Under the pieces are notes generated by a model. The model saw only the letters and a list, made by a program, of their open reading frames with translations, had not been told where the DNA came from and did not search any database. This document shows, in pieces, positions 50,319-63,844 of a stretch of DNA of 64,000 nt. This DNA comes from Pleodorina starrii (lineage: Eukaryota > Chlorophyta > Chlorophyceae > Chlamydomonadales > Volvocaceae). Within the stretch, counting starts at the first letter, position 1. Each line of letters starts with the position of its first letter. The stretch lies in contig BRXU01000013.1 of the NCBI GenBank assembly GCA_030267565.1, positions 660,001 through 724,000 of the forward strand, written 5' to 3'. A program made the position numbers and the translations under genes.

Positions 50319-53300
50319 ACGTAAACATCACTCGTATCGGACGGAGCGCCAAAGCCGTCGATGCCGACAGCAGGGAGGGAGTGGAACATCGGGGATTGCG
50401 GGGAACGCGCCGTCGGCCAAGACTGCCGGTGAAGGCCGCGGCAGTACGTGCCATCCGAACGGCGCCTGTAGTGCGCTGCGAGTGGGCGGGACGGCGGGGC
50501 GATGTGCGTCAAGACGCACCCACGCTTGATCTCGAGGAGGCGTAGACCCGGTGTTGAGCTGTTGACACGTGGGCCTATGTCCCTGGTGCCTGCCTGCCTG
50601 CCCTGCCTGTGGGTGGTGTGAGGCGGTGTTTTGAGGTGCTGCCTGGCTGCCATGACAAGAGGTATGGCTGCGGCGATTAGGGTGGCGAGCAGGTGGCCCT
50701 GATGGGAATGGCGCGCAAGCGGGCGTCCTGTCGGCGGCCCTGTGGCCCTGGTGCCGCAAAGGATTCGGATGCGGCGGGGCAGGAGCAGCCGGCCGGCCTG
50801 CGGTGGGGGCAAGAGGTGCTGGGCAGCGGCACTGTGTCGCGGGGCGTGGGTGTGGCCGGCGCAGCTGTGTGACGTGACGCCGTGTCCCCCGCGTTTTGGG
50901 CCCCCGTGTGTTGAAGGCACCAGAACACCCCAACGTCCCCCCACCCCATTGCGCCATTGGGGTTTCTTGAGAGTGTTATATCTGTTTGTATGTATGCGTG
51001 TGTCGGGACGGGAGATGGGCATTCGGAGGACAGCCAGCCGCAAATACTTTTGCTGGAACGGACAGACGGATGACGCAAATCTGCCAATGTCGTCGGCGGA
51101 GCACTCAAATTTTTTTGCGCACGGAGCACGGAGCCTTTCCCGGGGCTAAATTTTGCGTATGGTTTTGCAAATGGTTGACACCCTGGTGGTTTTGAGGCCT
51201 GGTGGAGTGGCGGGCGGGGGTGGCGCAGCGCTCGATTTGGGCCTTTGGGAACGAGGAGGAAGGGTTCCTACCAAGGCAGTGGCGGTGGCTGCTTCGGGGC
51301 GGCTGGTTTAGTGGGAGTTTTGGGGCACGCGTGCACGTGCTTTGCCCCTGAATGAGCCCCCTCCTGCTGCTGCCGTGTCGCTGCGCTGTGCCCCGGGAGA
51401 GCTGCGGAGCGCTGTCGCGTCGGGTTGCGTTGAACCATGGCCGCGGCGGCGCTTCGCAAGTGGTGGCGGTGGGTGCAGCAGTGGTTGGACCAGACGCCCC
51501 TCCGCGCCGCTGCTCGGAAGGTCACCGTCGAAGGCCCGCGTGAATAGAAAGAGAAGAAACATCTCTTACGACGTTACCGGCACTCGAGTTGATGGTGGTG
51601 GACCTTGAGTGTTTGGTAAAACGGAGAAGGGCGGGCGGGGCTGGGGTCCAACGGCTAACACGTGCGGTTGGCCGGAGGGCTTGCTCGCTTCCCGGAAGCG
51701 TTTGGCCTTGTGTTGTTGTGGTGTGTGCATGTGTTGTGTGTACAGCGAGAGGGCGGTCTGAGGGTTGACCTCTTTGCATCCCTCTCTCCCAGGGCGACGT
51801 GGCGACAGGCGCGTGGTTTGCAGGCGACAGCGCAGAAGCCGGAGAAGGAGGCAGGCGCCTCTGCAGCGCAGTCGCGTCTGTGCGCGGCGGGGGGAGGGCA
51901 AAAGAGCGTGCAGCGTAAGAGATGCCTGAAACCCTCGGGAGCATCGGACAATGCATCGGACCGGCTTTCTTACTCCGCATGCGATGAGGCCATTTAACTT
52001 TCTCAGCGCCGCCTCTCCTGTTGAACCTTGTGATCATTTCAGTTCTTGCTGAGGCAGCCAGCACACTCGTGGGAGCTCGGGCAGGTGAGCGCATGCGACG
52101 GGAGGTCGTCGTCGAGTTGGGGCAGACGGCCAGACGGGCGGGCGCATTGGATGCCCCCGAACACCTCCAGACATCAACACGCCCGTGTCGCCAGATTCGC
52201 CACCGAATCGCATTCAGGTACAGATTCGCCAGATTCGCCACCGCAGTGGAGTGCAGTGCGGTTCCCGGCGAGGGCGCCAGCCCCTGCTCCTGATGTCCTC
52301 ATCTGCGGATTACGGCATCTCCAGCCGCTCTTCCGGCCGCACTCACAGACGCAACACCAGCTCGGTGGTCTCCGTGCACCACGAAGCTCAAGACCAGGAA
52401 GGGGCGGAGAGCCACGACCTGATGCGACCTTCGTCAATGGTTTGAGGCCGCCGCAGCCGCGCGGCTGTCACCTCCCCTCCCCCCCTTTCTAGCCATCACC
52501 CATCGCCAATCGCCCTCCCTGGAAAGAGCCACCTTGCAGGTACCGCCATCAGGTGCGCTCCCCCCCCCGGGAGCCCAACACGTCCCCTCCCTCCATGCCA
52601 CTCACTGCTGCTCCGCTTCCCCGCCCGCGCCCCTCCCCCGCCCTGACGACGCCGCTCAAACAGGCTCACACCGCATCATCCCGATTGACAGGCGCTCTGC
52701 CATTGATCGCCGGCGGTTGGAGCCCTGCTGCCTGGAACCCAGCTGCCCTGCGCTGCCGAAACTCCGAAGTGCCGCCCGCCGCCCGCCCACCCGGGCCCGC
52801 AGGGAGTAGCGGGGAGGAGGAGACCCAGCAGGCCAGCCAGCATGCCAGCAGTCTGGCACGCGGCGCGCCGCGCACCGGCTTATCTCTCCCTGTCCGGGCT
52901 CTTTCCTGATGAGCCGGGCTGCATCGCACACCGGCCATCTTACCGCCCGCCTCCATGGCCCGGCTCCGGCCTACAGCCGCCTCCGGGGGCCAGCCAAGTG
53001 ACGACGCCTGGAGATCCCCCACCCGCCACCCGCCACGCCGAGCACAACATGACGGGTTGACGGCCCATGGATGCAGGACAAGTACCACCCCGAAGAATGC
53101 ACGCCCAACGGACTGACCTCTCAATCCAGCACTCTCAGGCTTTGTCCGGACCGGGTCACTTGCATGCATGCACGCACGCACGCACGCACGCACCACCGTA
53201 CTGATCCGCACCACACCAACAAACAAACAAACCACACAACCCCACAAAAGCAATGCGAGCCTATCGTTGAAGGCCCGCTAAAATACAGATAGTACCGCCG

Positions 53301-54140
53301 ACGGCAACGGGGGGTGCTGAATACGCCCGTTCGTATCCGTGTACCGGTACACGCGCACTGCACACCGAGACCACCTCAACACGCGCTCTTTCCGACCGTC
53401 TGTCTGGCTGTCTGTCTGGCTGTGTTGCGGTCCCGCAGCAGCTCGCATGCAGCTGCTCTTTTTCCGCGCGCGCGCGCGCCCCTTCCTGTCGATGCGTCAA
53501 TGCAGTTCCCACGCAATGCTGGCAAGCCCCAATGCACTCTCCCCCCGCTTCGAGACACACGCACACACACGAGTGTGTCTCCGTGCGCCGTGCGGCCGTG
53601 CGTGTTCTGTTCGTTGCGCTGCGCCTGCTGCCGGCATGTGACTTCGCGCGCGAGTTCCCAAACCAAGTCACACATTTGTCACACGCAGCAGCACTCGGAC
53701 GCCACCCACCCACCCACCCACCTGACAGCTCACTGGGCCAGCGAGCGAGCGAGCGAGCCCTCCTCCCGCGCCGGGCCCGACGCGCCCCTATGCGCCCGCG
53801 GTGCTGCCGTCGGCTCCGGCCCGCCCCTCGCCTCGCGCCCCGCCGGCAGGGCGCAGTCCGTGCCGCCCGCCCGCCGCCCCGACTGCTACAGCCGCTGCTA
53901 GCGCTGCGGCAGCTACCAGGTAAGCCACGTTACGTCCCCCACTCACGTCGCCTCGCGGCGCATCAATTCGAGGGGTGGTGCCGCCGCGTCTCGAGACCTC
54001 TGCCCCCGCACAGCGGCAGCTGCAGCCACGGCAGCGCTCCTCCCCCCCTTCGGCGTCGTTTCCGCTCCGTCTCCGCTCCGTCTCCGCTCCGTCTGCGATC
54101 CGTCTCCGCTCCGTCTCCTCAAGGTCTCCTCAAGGTCTCC
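50319..54140. other. 3.8 kb between convergent THF1 and WD40 genes, no gene recognised
   Basis: Holds the 3' UTRs of both neighbours. No TGTAA was found close to either stop. Open frames are short or compositional. An ACGC microsatellite sits at about 53168-53192. Confidence 0.45.
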
Positions 54141-57100
54141 TCAAGGTCGGTGGCCCAGGAGCTGAGCGCGGAACAACAGAGCCGGGGGAGGTCCACCCGG
54201 GTTGCCGGGGCCACCGCCGGCGGAGGTCGACCCGCCTACGTTGGCGGCGCGAATGGCCCCGCCACCGCCGCCGCCACCGCCGCCGCCAGCACCACCCCCG
54301 GGTGCGGCGCCGCCTGCCGTACTCTTGCTGCCGCGACTGCTCCGAGCGTCTTGACCCAGCAGCTCCCGCGCGGAGTTGGGCACGTCCTGAGTTGGTTGCA
54401 GCGAAAGGAAATTGGTTGGGAAGCGGTTAGAAAGCCGTTGCGGATACCGTACCGTAGCAGAAGTGGTTGCGCGGTTGCCGGGCCCCACTTCTTACTGCCG
54501 CCATCTTCCCCCCCGGGGGTGGCCCGGAAGCCCAATGGCGGCCAAACGACCTCCGGCACTGACCGAGGCCGCTGCTGGCTGCTGGCTGCTGGCTGCTGGC
54601 TGCTGACTGCTGGCTGCTGGCTGCTGACTGCTGGCTGCTGGCTGCTGGCTGCTGGCTGCTGGCTGCTGCTGATGCTGGTGCCTGGCCTGCCCTGCCAGCC
54701 CTGCTCACCTGCAGTCCGTGCACCTTGAGCATGGAGTGGGCCCCCAGGGGGAGCGAGCGCTCCGCCTCCCGGGCCCGACTGCGCTTCTCCTGCGGGAGGC
54801 GGGAGGGAGGAGGCGGGGTTTTAGGGTTGTTTTAGGGTTTCAGGGTGCGGAGCGGCGCCGAGGGGAAAAGGCAAGAGGGGGATGCGGTGCCTCAAATACG
54901 GTACCTCGGCAGGTGTGAAGCGCTGCCGCGAAGGGCGGTGAAGCAAGGGTGCACACCTACCACCCCATCCCCAGTCCTCCTCCAGCCGCCCACCCAGCCA
55001 GCCACCCAGCCGCCCACCGACCCAGCCAGTCCCCCGCCCACCGACCCACCCTCCCACCCAGCCAGTCCCCCGCCCACCCAGCCTCCCCGCCCAAGGCCAG
55101 CCACCCACCTCCAGTTTGAGCGCCGCCCTCTGCATGGGCGAGTAATCCTTGATCACATCCTGCTCGCCACTGGCCGAGGAACGCAGCAACCCGCCGCCTC
55201 CGACAGCGCCGCTGCTGATGCGCCCACTGCCGCCCTCGCCCCCCTCGCCGCCCTCCCCACCCGCCCCGCCGCCGCTGGCGGCCCCTCCTGCTCCTGCTCC
55301 TCCTCCCCCTCGGCCTGCTGCTCCTGCTGCTGCTGCCGGGTTGTTTATGTCCGCCAAGTAGAGGTTGTCGGTCTCCGCCAGGGGCGGGCGGCGCTTCTCC
55401 CCCCGGGGGTCCTGCCACGTCTTGCGGCGCTCCAGCTGCCACGAGTGCTCCCCCAGGACACCCACCTGGCAGCGAGCGAGCGAGCGGGAGTGCGCGGGAG
55501 TGAGTAAGTGAGTGAGTGCGCGGGAGTGAGTAAGTGAGTGAGTGAGTGAGTGAGTGAGTGCGCGGGAGGGAGCGAGCGAGTAAGTGAGCGAGTGAGTGAA
55601 CGAATGAGCGAGTGGGCGAGTGAGTGAGTGGGTGCGCGGGAGTGAGCGGGAGTGAGCGGGGGCAGGAAAGAAGAGCCGCGGGGAGCGTGTGAGCGGGGGT
55701 TGCTAGGGTGTGACAGTCCTAAGGAGACAATGGGCTGACGGGCTGCCAGATGCAGTGAGAGAGAAATCCCTTAGCCGCCCAGCCAGCCAGCAAGCCAGCC
55801 AGCTAGCCGCCCGGGGCCCCCCAGCTGCACTCACCAGGCATCCGTCCAGATCCCACAAGGAGGCGTTGCAGTCCTTTGAGCCAGCCACGATGATACCGCT
55901 GGGGGGGAGGCAGGCAGGGGGGAGGCAGGGAGGCAGGCAGGGGGGAGGCAGGGGGAGGGAGGGAGGGAGGCAGGGGGGGAGCCGGGGATGTAGAGCAGGA
56001 CAGTCCAAACAGGCAAGAGCTGAAAGTGGGGCGAGGGAAGTGGGGGGCGGAGAGGTACCGGTAACGTAACGACCTCGGCCCGGCCCGCTCCCCCTCGCGC
56101 TCCTGGCACTCCATCTGCCCCCTCCCTCCCGCTCTCACCGCTCCGGAACCACCGAGAGGCCGCAGATGCCGCCGTTGTGTGCCAACCAGTGGGCCCGCTG
56201 CTTGAACGAGTCGCGACAGGCCTGGCGGGCAGGGGGGCAGGGCAGGTGTGTTTTTGGGAGGGGTGTAACAGTGCGGGGCCGGGGGGCCTGGGAGGACGGA
56301 TGGAAGGGCGCGAGGGGGGAGTGTGAATGCGGCACGATTTGGAGGGAGGGCCAAACCCTTCACTCGCCGCCGGGCTGCCGGCCGGGCACCCCGCCCTCCC
56401 CCCTCCCCCCTTCCGTCTCCGTCCCTTCGCTGCCGTATCTCCCTTTTCCCCCCTTCCAAGCCCAGCTCCCCTCCTCCTCCTCCTCGCCCTCCTCCTCGCC
56501 CTCCTCCCGCCTCCTCCCGCCTCCCCCTCCTCGCGCGCAACCCCGGAACCGAACCGAATCGAACCGACCCCCTCTCCTTGCCCCTGACCCTGTCCCGCCC
56601 CCGGCGGCGTGCCGTGCCTTGCCGTACCCCCAACCCCCAACCCAGAACCCACCTGCATGGATCCCGTCCGTACCCCCGCCCGCAGGTCCCACACCCGTAT
56701 GTGTCCCGCCGTGTCCCCGGCAACCACGTGGTCATGTTCGGGGGACACCGCCACCGCGGACACCACATCCAGACGACCCTGGGCGGCGGGCAGGGTGGCT
56801 AGCAGCTTGCCTGGGGAGGGGAGGAGGGGGGTGAAGGGGAGGAGGGGAAGGGAAGGAAGTGAGGGGAGGGAAAGGGAAGGGGGGACAGGGAGTAATATGC
56901 TCCTTTATATGACAATGGGAAGGGGGGAGGGTGAGGTGAGGGTAGGGTGAGGTGGCCAATGTCCATACGCCATACCGGTACACCACCCCCCACAATCTCC
57001 CGCCCATCCCCACCACGCCCATCTCTCCCACCTTCCCCTTCCCCCGTCCCCCGTCCCTCCTCCTCCCCCTCCCCCTCCCCCTCCCTTTCCCTCCCTCACC

Positions 57101-60100
57101 CTCTCCCTCTCTCCCCACACACACAAACACACACCCTGAGGGGGTGTGTGTTTGGCACTCACCGGTTGCGCCAATGAGCCACACGCGCATCAGCCCATCG
57201 CCGCCGAAGGACACCAGCAGACACGGACCTCCGCCGTCGAACCCCGCCGACCCGTCCCCGCCTCCGCCTCCTCCTGCCCCCAGTGTCCCGCTCATTGACC
57301 CATGGGTCATGGACGCCGACACACTCATGCTTCCGTTCATGCTGAGGCCCAGGCCCAGGCTGTGCGACCCCGCCAGACTGCGTGAGCGGGAGGGGGTGGG
57401 CGGCAGCACCCAACACAGCCGCTCCACGGACGACTCGTAGCGCTCGGCGCGGTGGAACAGAGAGGTGCGCCGCTCGCCTTTGGGGGAAGAGAGGGGTCAG
57501 GGAGTGAGAGGGGGGGAGAGGGGGTAGAAAGACGGGGGAGCGGGGGGAGAGGTGGAGATAGGGGGGAGAAATGGAAAGGATACCGCAGCGGAGGGACGTG
57601 GGGAACGTGGGCGATCCCAGGGGTGGGTGGGAGGGAGGGGCGGAAAGAGGTCGTGTTTGGGTTCTAGGGTAATGGGGTTAGGGTTAGGAGGGGAGGGAGC
57701 GCGAGGGGAGGTGCCCGATGGGTTCGTCCTGACTGCAATGGCCAGTCGCCCCACACCTCCCACCTCAACCCCCACCTCACCCCCACCTCACCCCCTCCAC
57801 ACCTCCCAACCCCCCCAGCCCTCCCCCACACACACCCGTGAACAGGTGGTACACGTTGATCCGCCCCTCATAGTCTCCGGTTGCTAGCAGGTGACGCTGC
57901 GGGAGGGCGCACATGGACAGAATGTCCTCCCGGTGGCCCTCGAATGTGCGGTACTCGGCCACCTGAGAGAGAAGGGGAGGAGGGGGGAGGGGAGGGGAGG
58001 GGGAGGGGTGAGGGGGCGGAGCGAGAGAGGGGGGCGGGGGGCGGGCGAGAAAACCCTTAGAAAACCCCCCATACAAGGTGAAGTGTCCACGTCAAGAAGC
58101 ACAATGGCTGGGACAGGAACAGGGGCACACCGGCGCATGCCTCCTCTGAGGCTCCCCACCCGCAAGCTCGTACATGCGCGTGTATGTGTATGTGTATGTA
58201 CGGCAAACTCACCACGCCGCTGGGCGTGTCCATGTCGTCCCACACAAAGACCTGCGCGGAAGGGGAGGGGAGAGGAAGTTGCAAGGGGGGGGTCGTTGGT
58301 TCGGCACCGGCGTGGAGCCCATCCGCTAGGAGGTGACTGCTGACTGCTGCTGCTGCCAGGTAGTGGAGCTTCCCTCCTTCCCTCGCACCGCACACCCGCC
58401 CGCGCACCTTTCCGTTCCACCCCGCCGCGTACACCGAGTCCGCGTGCCGCTTCTCATCCGCCGCGTACTCCACCGCCATCACCTCCAACTGCTCCTCCTC
58501 TGAGGAGGCGGGTTGGGTGGGGCGGGAGCGGGAGTGGAGTGGGGTTGGGTGGGGCGGGGTGCAGTGGAGTGGGCGCAACCCCCACCGGCCCGAGCACTTA
58601 CCGACCACCTTACCGCCCCGCACCCCCCCCTGTGCTTCCAAACACGACCTTGGCTCCCCACGGGGCCGGCTGCTGCCCCTCCCACACACACAACCAACCA
58701 GCACCGAGAACGCACTGCATTGCACACCCTCAAGGAAACCCGCCACCCCCCATCCCCCACCCGCCACCTCCCTCCTCCCCTCCCCTCCCCTCCCCTCCCC
58801 TCCCCTCCCCTCCCCTCCCCTCCCCTCCCCTCCCCTCCCCTCCCCTCCCCTCCCCTCCCCTCCCCTCCCCTCCCCTCCCCTCCCCTCCCCTCCCCTCCCC
58901 TCCCCTCCCCTCCCCTCCCCTCCCCTCCCCTCCCCTCCCCTCCCCTCCCCTCCCCTCCCCTCCCCTGACCCCTCCCCAACCCCCTCCCCTCCCCAACCCA
59001 CCGTGTCTGTACTGCCGCAGCAGCGACCCGTTGTTGAAGTTCCACATGGACACCGTTCCGTCGTTGGCGGCCGTCAACAGGCGGCGCTGGTTGCGGTCGA
59101 AGCAGGCGGTGGTGATGCGGCAGTCGCCCTGAGCCCGCGTGAACCGACCCTCCCGGCCGCCACTCGCCACGTCCCACACGCAGCAGGTGCCGCCCTCGTC
59201 AACCGTCACCACCACACCGAAAGTGGAGTTGAACAGCGCAGCGCGGATGGGGTCCATGTGGCCGGTGCGGTCCTGCGGGGGGAGGGTGGAGAGGGGGCGG
59301 GGAGGTGGGGAGGGGGCGGGGAGGTGGGGAGGGGGCGGGGAGGTGGGGAGGGGGCGGGGAGGTGGGGAGGGGGCGGGGAGGTGGGGAGGGGGCGGGGAGG
59401 TGGGGAGGGGGCGGGGAGGTGGGGAGGGGGCGGGGAGGTGGGGAGGGGAGGGGTAATAAACCAGATACCGCAGCGGAGACGGGAAGACAAGGGTGGAGAG
59501 AGGGGTAGAAAATGATACCGCAGCGGAGACGGGGTTGGGGGGGGGGGGAGCAGAAGGGTAAAGACCTTGAAGCCGGCGGGCCCGCCCCCATGCCCCGCCC
59601 CCGCGGGGTTTGACGAGGGGCGACGACTTGCGCCGAGGGGCACAGGAGGCGTGGGAGGCCTGCTCGCGCGCGCGCTCGCTCGTGCCGTACCATCGCGCCT
59701 GCCGTACCTGCGCTATCATCTTGTGCACCCAGACGTACGGCTTGGATACGGCAGTGACGCAGCGGCGGTGTTGTGGGTCGTACATGAGGCAGTTGGGTTT
59801 CGACTCCTCGGGTCGCCGCCAGTCGTCCTCCGTCAGCGTCTGGAGGCACTTGTGGTTGCGCAGGTCCCATACCTGTACGGCAAATGTACGGTCAGCACTC
59901 AGCTCCCTTGACCCGCACCCCCAAACACGCCCCCCCCTCCCGCACCTTCATGACCTTGTCCACCGACAGGGTGAACACGTGGTTGAGTCGCTCGTCCAGT
60001 GCGATGTGGGAGATGGAGGCGGTGTGGCCCGTCAGGTCACCCACCTGCACATACCCCGGGGTGGGGAGGAGGGAGGGGAGGGGAGGGGTGGGAGGGAGTA

Positions 60101-63100
60101 GTAGTATTAGGGGTTTAGGGTTTCGGGGTTATCGGGGGGATGCGTCCGGGGGTGCTGTGGCGGAAGGGGCGAGGGCCTGGAGGGAGGCGGGAGGAGCACC
60201 TGAATGGGGGTAGGGGGGTTATCCACGTATAGGCCGGAGCCCGTAAACGGTAGGGGGGGGACTGCGGAGGTTTCCCTTCAGCGATCCCGGCCGCCCTCTC
60301 TCCCCCGCGCCTCCAAGCCCCACCCCACCATGCAGGGGCCCATCCAGGCCACCTCCCCAGCTCCCGCCCCACGGCCCTCCAGGTCCGGCGGGGGGGGGGG
60401 GGGAAGCTCCGACCCTGGGACAGACGCCACCCCCAACCCCACCTCCAGCAACACCACCAACAGACGCACGGATGCCGCCGACCCGCCCGCCTACCCGCCT
60501 GCTGCTCTTCAGCGCATTGCACCCCCCTCCCCCCACTTTCCCTTCCCCGCAGCCCTCCTCCTCCTGCTGCTGCCCCACCCCCATCCCCCTCCTCTTCCTC
60601 CCCCTCCTCCTCCCCACCTTCCGCAGTGTGTTTCCCTGCCACAAGATCACGTCCCGCTCCTGACCACACGAGGCGAACATCGAGTAAGCCCTGGGGGGGA
60701 GAGGGTAAACAGAAGATACCGCAGGGGGAGGAGGGTTGACGTGGGGGGAGGGGAGGGGGGCTCCAGGGGGGGTGTTCCGCGGGGGGGAGGATTGGGGGGA
60801 GCAACAGAACCCCAACCCAAAACATACCCCCCCTACCCCAACCTAAAACTCTAAAACCCCAACCCGCCAAACCCTCCCATCCCCCCCCCAAACACACACA
60901 CGCATCACCCCCACCTGCACCACACGAAGCCGTGCACCGCCTTGGAGTGGTGGGTGCATGTGCTGATGACGCGCTCCCGTACAAAGTCGTACACCTTGAT
61001 GGTGGAGTCCAGGGAGGCCGAGACCAGCCCGATCTCCGGCACCCACGAGATCTGCGTCCGTCGTGCATGCAGTACAATCGTACAGACCCCCGAACCATGG
61101 GTCAGTGACTTTACGCGACATCACGAGACGACCAAACCGGGGGCAAGGGGACCCGCCCGGGCGGGGGTTGCCTATCCAATTTGACACACCCCTACCCCTA
61201 CACACACCCCTACCCCTACATACACATTGGGCGGTTGTGCCAAAGGCCTCTCTCGGGCCCCTCTTGGACCGCTCTCCCAATGAAATCAAACGAACCCGTT
61301 CCGTGCCCCCAACCCCCTTCCGCGGTTCCGCCTGCCGACCCCATTCGATATTTGCGCCGCAGCCGCACCTGGCTGACCCAGTCGGTGTGGTCCTGGTGGA
61401 TGTAGATGTAATCCTGTACGGCAAGATGTACGGCAAGACGTGCGTCGAGAGGTGCCGTAGCAGCGAGTTGGGTGCGGGTGCGGGTGAGGGCACGGGTGAG
61501 GGTGAGGGCGAGGGGCGAGTGTCGGGGGGGTGCGGAGGCGTCAGGACGCCCCCCGGGCCGCATCATCCGGGGAGCGATGATGCTCCGCTGTGGCGCGGGT
61601 GGAGGCACCGCCAGCTGCCTGATGCCATCTGCCGTCGGGTCCCTCGGGGTTTCCCCTCCTCTTGCTACTACCTGCGCCCTCACCCCCACCCCGCCCCCAC
61701 CGTCACCCCCCTCCCTCCCCTCCCCTCCACTCTGCTCCCCCAGCTCCCCCCTTCATCACACCCCCACCCCCCCACCCCACCCACCCCACCCCCCCTGGCC
61801 CCACCTGGTGTTCCTCCGTGCTGATGAGGTCCCTGGCCGGCCACTCCCTGGAGCCACACAGCAGCATGATGGCCGCCCCCTTGGAGTCGCCGTACACCAG
61901 CTGCTCCCCCGCCTCGTTGGTCACCAGAGTCATGCACTGGGGAACACCCATGCCGCCTGAGGGACAAGGACAGGGTCGGGGACAGACAGGACAGGGACAG
62001 ACCGGGCAGGGTCGGGGGCAGACAGGGACACAGGGTCAGGCGCGTGGGCGATTGCGGCGGTGTGAGGGGATGGGGGCGTGGGCTGCGGAGTGGGCGTGGG
62101 AGATAATGAGGGTGAGACCGCGGCGGTTATCCCCCGGTATAGGCCGGGGGGGGGTGCGGTGTGCAGTTTGCGGTGTGCGGGAGGGAGGGAATGGCCTACC
62201 GGGTGATGGCCAACCGGGTGATGGTCCCCACAGAGTACGACGACGACGAGAGACCCAACTCCTTCCTCACCCACCAGCCCCTCTCCCCCTCCCAAACCCA
62301 CCCCACCTTCCTTTCCCGTTTCCACCCGCCAAGCGCCCTTCCCCCCTCCCCCCCAACCCCGCCGCCCCACCGCTCACCGCTGGCATACAGCCTGCCCGTC
62401 AGCTCGAACGACCCACGGTTCGCATCGTAATAGGAGATGGCCCTGTCCGCGGTGGTGAACACCAGTTTGCGGGTGTTGGGCATGTAGATGGCGTCCGTGA
62501 TCCAAGATGAGCCCAACTGGATGGTCTTGTAGTGGCGCAGGTCGGCGCCGTTCCACAGACGGAAGGTGCCGTCGCGGCCGCAGGAAACGTACTTGTCCAC
62601 AAAGTCAACGTAAAGGACACGGTCAACGGGGCCGCTGGACATGTCGTACAGGTCGTGGACGGCCCGGAGGGCGCCGCGCGGGGGAGGGAGCGGAGGGGGT
62701 GGGACAGGGGAAAGGGAGGGGGAAGGGAGGGGGAAGGGAGGGGGAAAGGGAGGGGTTGGTGAACGAGGGGGTGGAGATGGCCAGGGCGGGGGGATGGGAG
62801 GGGAAAGCCAGGAGCTGAAGGCGGTTGGCAGTTGCCCGGTAGTCGTTACGACGGTTGCCCGACTCACCGGTGCGTAACGCCCGCGTCATTGCGGTCGCGG
62901 AAGTCCTGCGGTCGGGTCGGGTCGGGTGGGAGGAAGGGGGCTCAGGAAAGAGGCTTCAGGTCCTGCTGTGTTACGCTGCGTTGCCAGCAGGGGCGTCGCC
63001 TTGCGCGCTTTTGGCCTGCCGCCTGCCTGCCTACTTCCCCATTGCCTTCCTACACCCCTTCTCTCCGACTCACCCCTCCCCGCAGTGCATATGTCATTCA

Positions 63101-63844
63101 TGTTACCTTCGCAGCCCACGTCAGCATCACGTTACGCATCACGTATTCACCGTTCCCGGGCGTGGAATACCCCCTCAGGCCGCCCTTCAGCCCCACCACA
63201 GCCCCACTCCGTCGCTCCGTCGCCCCATTCCCTCAAGAAGTGCACCTGCAAGCTCCCTCCCCTCCCCTCCCCTCCCCTCCCCTCCCCTCCCCTCCCCTCC
63301 CCTCCCCTCCCCTCCCCTCCGCCTCCCCTCCCCTCCCCTCCCCTCCCCTCCCCTCCCCTCCGCCGCCCCCCACCCCCTCCCCCCCACCCCACCTGCGGGA
63401 ACAGCCTCCAGTTCTCACTGGCGCTCTCCCCCACCATCTGAGCGCGCTCCAAAAACATAAAGTTGGTGAACTCATCCCTGGGGAGGGGAGGGGAGGGGAA
63501 GGGGAGGGGGGTTGACGACAGGGGAGGGCAGGGGGGAGCGCAAGGGCGCGACGAAGACCGTTGCGAAGGCGAGGCTGGCAAGGCTGTGGGGGGTGAGGCG
63601 GAGGCCCGCCCGGGGCGGAAGGGCGGATGGAAGGAACCTGGCCGGCCGCCGCGCCCCCTCCTCCCTCCGCGCGCCGTCGGGCCCCGCCCCGCCCCACCCC
63701 GGCGAACCAAGCCCCCTCCTTCCCCACGCCATTCCACAGCCCACGAATCCCTGCCCCTCCCTCTCATCCCTCCTCCCCGCCAGTACGCTCCACCACGCCC
63801 GATCTCCCACTCACCCACCAAACGCCCACGTCCGGTAAGTGTGG
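54141..63844 (-). CDS. Large WD40-repeat protein, 22 exons visible, 5' end beyond the window
   Basis: Exons (minus): 63844-63815, 63477-63393, 63184-63107, 62905-62868, 62634-62378, 61956-61805, 61413-61369, 61051-60915, 60690-60618, 60044-59946, 59872-59708, 59272-59002, 58499-58408, 58251-58213, 57962-57836, 57477-57163, 56810-56653, 56221-56139, 55898-55835, 55465-55109, 54789-54709, 54386-54141. All phases join, giving 996 codons plus stop. About twelve WD blades are visible, e.g. CGRDGTFRLW, SASLDSTIKVYD, TLSVDKVMKVWD, TAANDGTVSMWN, TGDYEGRINVYH, AGDTAGHIRVWD and AGSKDCNASLWD, enough for two propellers. The C-terminus is basic/charged, then Gly-rich. The upstream DEFTNFMFLERAQ...LFPQ segment and tandem propellers recall the WDR49/WDR64 group, often ciliary; this is a resemblance only. 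Least certain are the first exon (30 nt) and the third (weak acceptor CTGAAG). Confidence 0.82.
54572..54672 (-). repeat. 7-bp tandem repeat (CTGGCTG)n in a WD40-gene intron
   Basis: About 14 copies of CTGGCTG, with some CTGACTG variants, in the last intron (54387-54708). Confidence 0.9.
55470..55660 (-). repeat. GAGT/GAGC microsatellite-rich intron
   Basis: Irregular runs of GAGTGAGT, GAGCGAGC and GCGGGAGT fill the intron between the exons at 55898-55835 and 55465-55109. Confidence 0.8.
58776..58966 (-). repeat. (TCCCC)n, about 38 copies; (GGGGA)n on the sense strand
   Basis: Perfect 5-bp repeat of 191 bp in the intron 58500-59001. The WD40 gene is on the minus strand, so its non-template DNA and its pre-mRNA carry the G-rich version. 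Confidence 0.97.
59284..59450 (-). repeat. 19-bp x about 8 tandem repeat in a WD40-gene intron
   Basis: Unit GGGGAGGTGGGGAGGGGGC on the plus strand repeated about eight times. Here the C-rich version is on the sense strand of the gene, opposite to the 58776-58966 repeat. Confidence 0.93.
63253..63363 (-). repeat. Second (CTCCC)n tract in a WD40-gene intron
   Basis: About 20 CTCCC units interrupted by CCGCC at two places, in the intron 63185-63392. The sense strand is again G-rich. Confidence 0.93.

Noticed and set aside
58513..59177. Long Pro/Ser and Glu/Gly/Arg open frames over the C-rich repeats in the WD40 gene
   Set aside because: They come from (TCCCC)n being open in all frames. They lie in an intron of a well-phased gene model.
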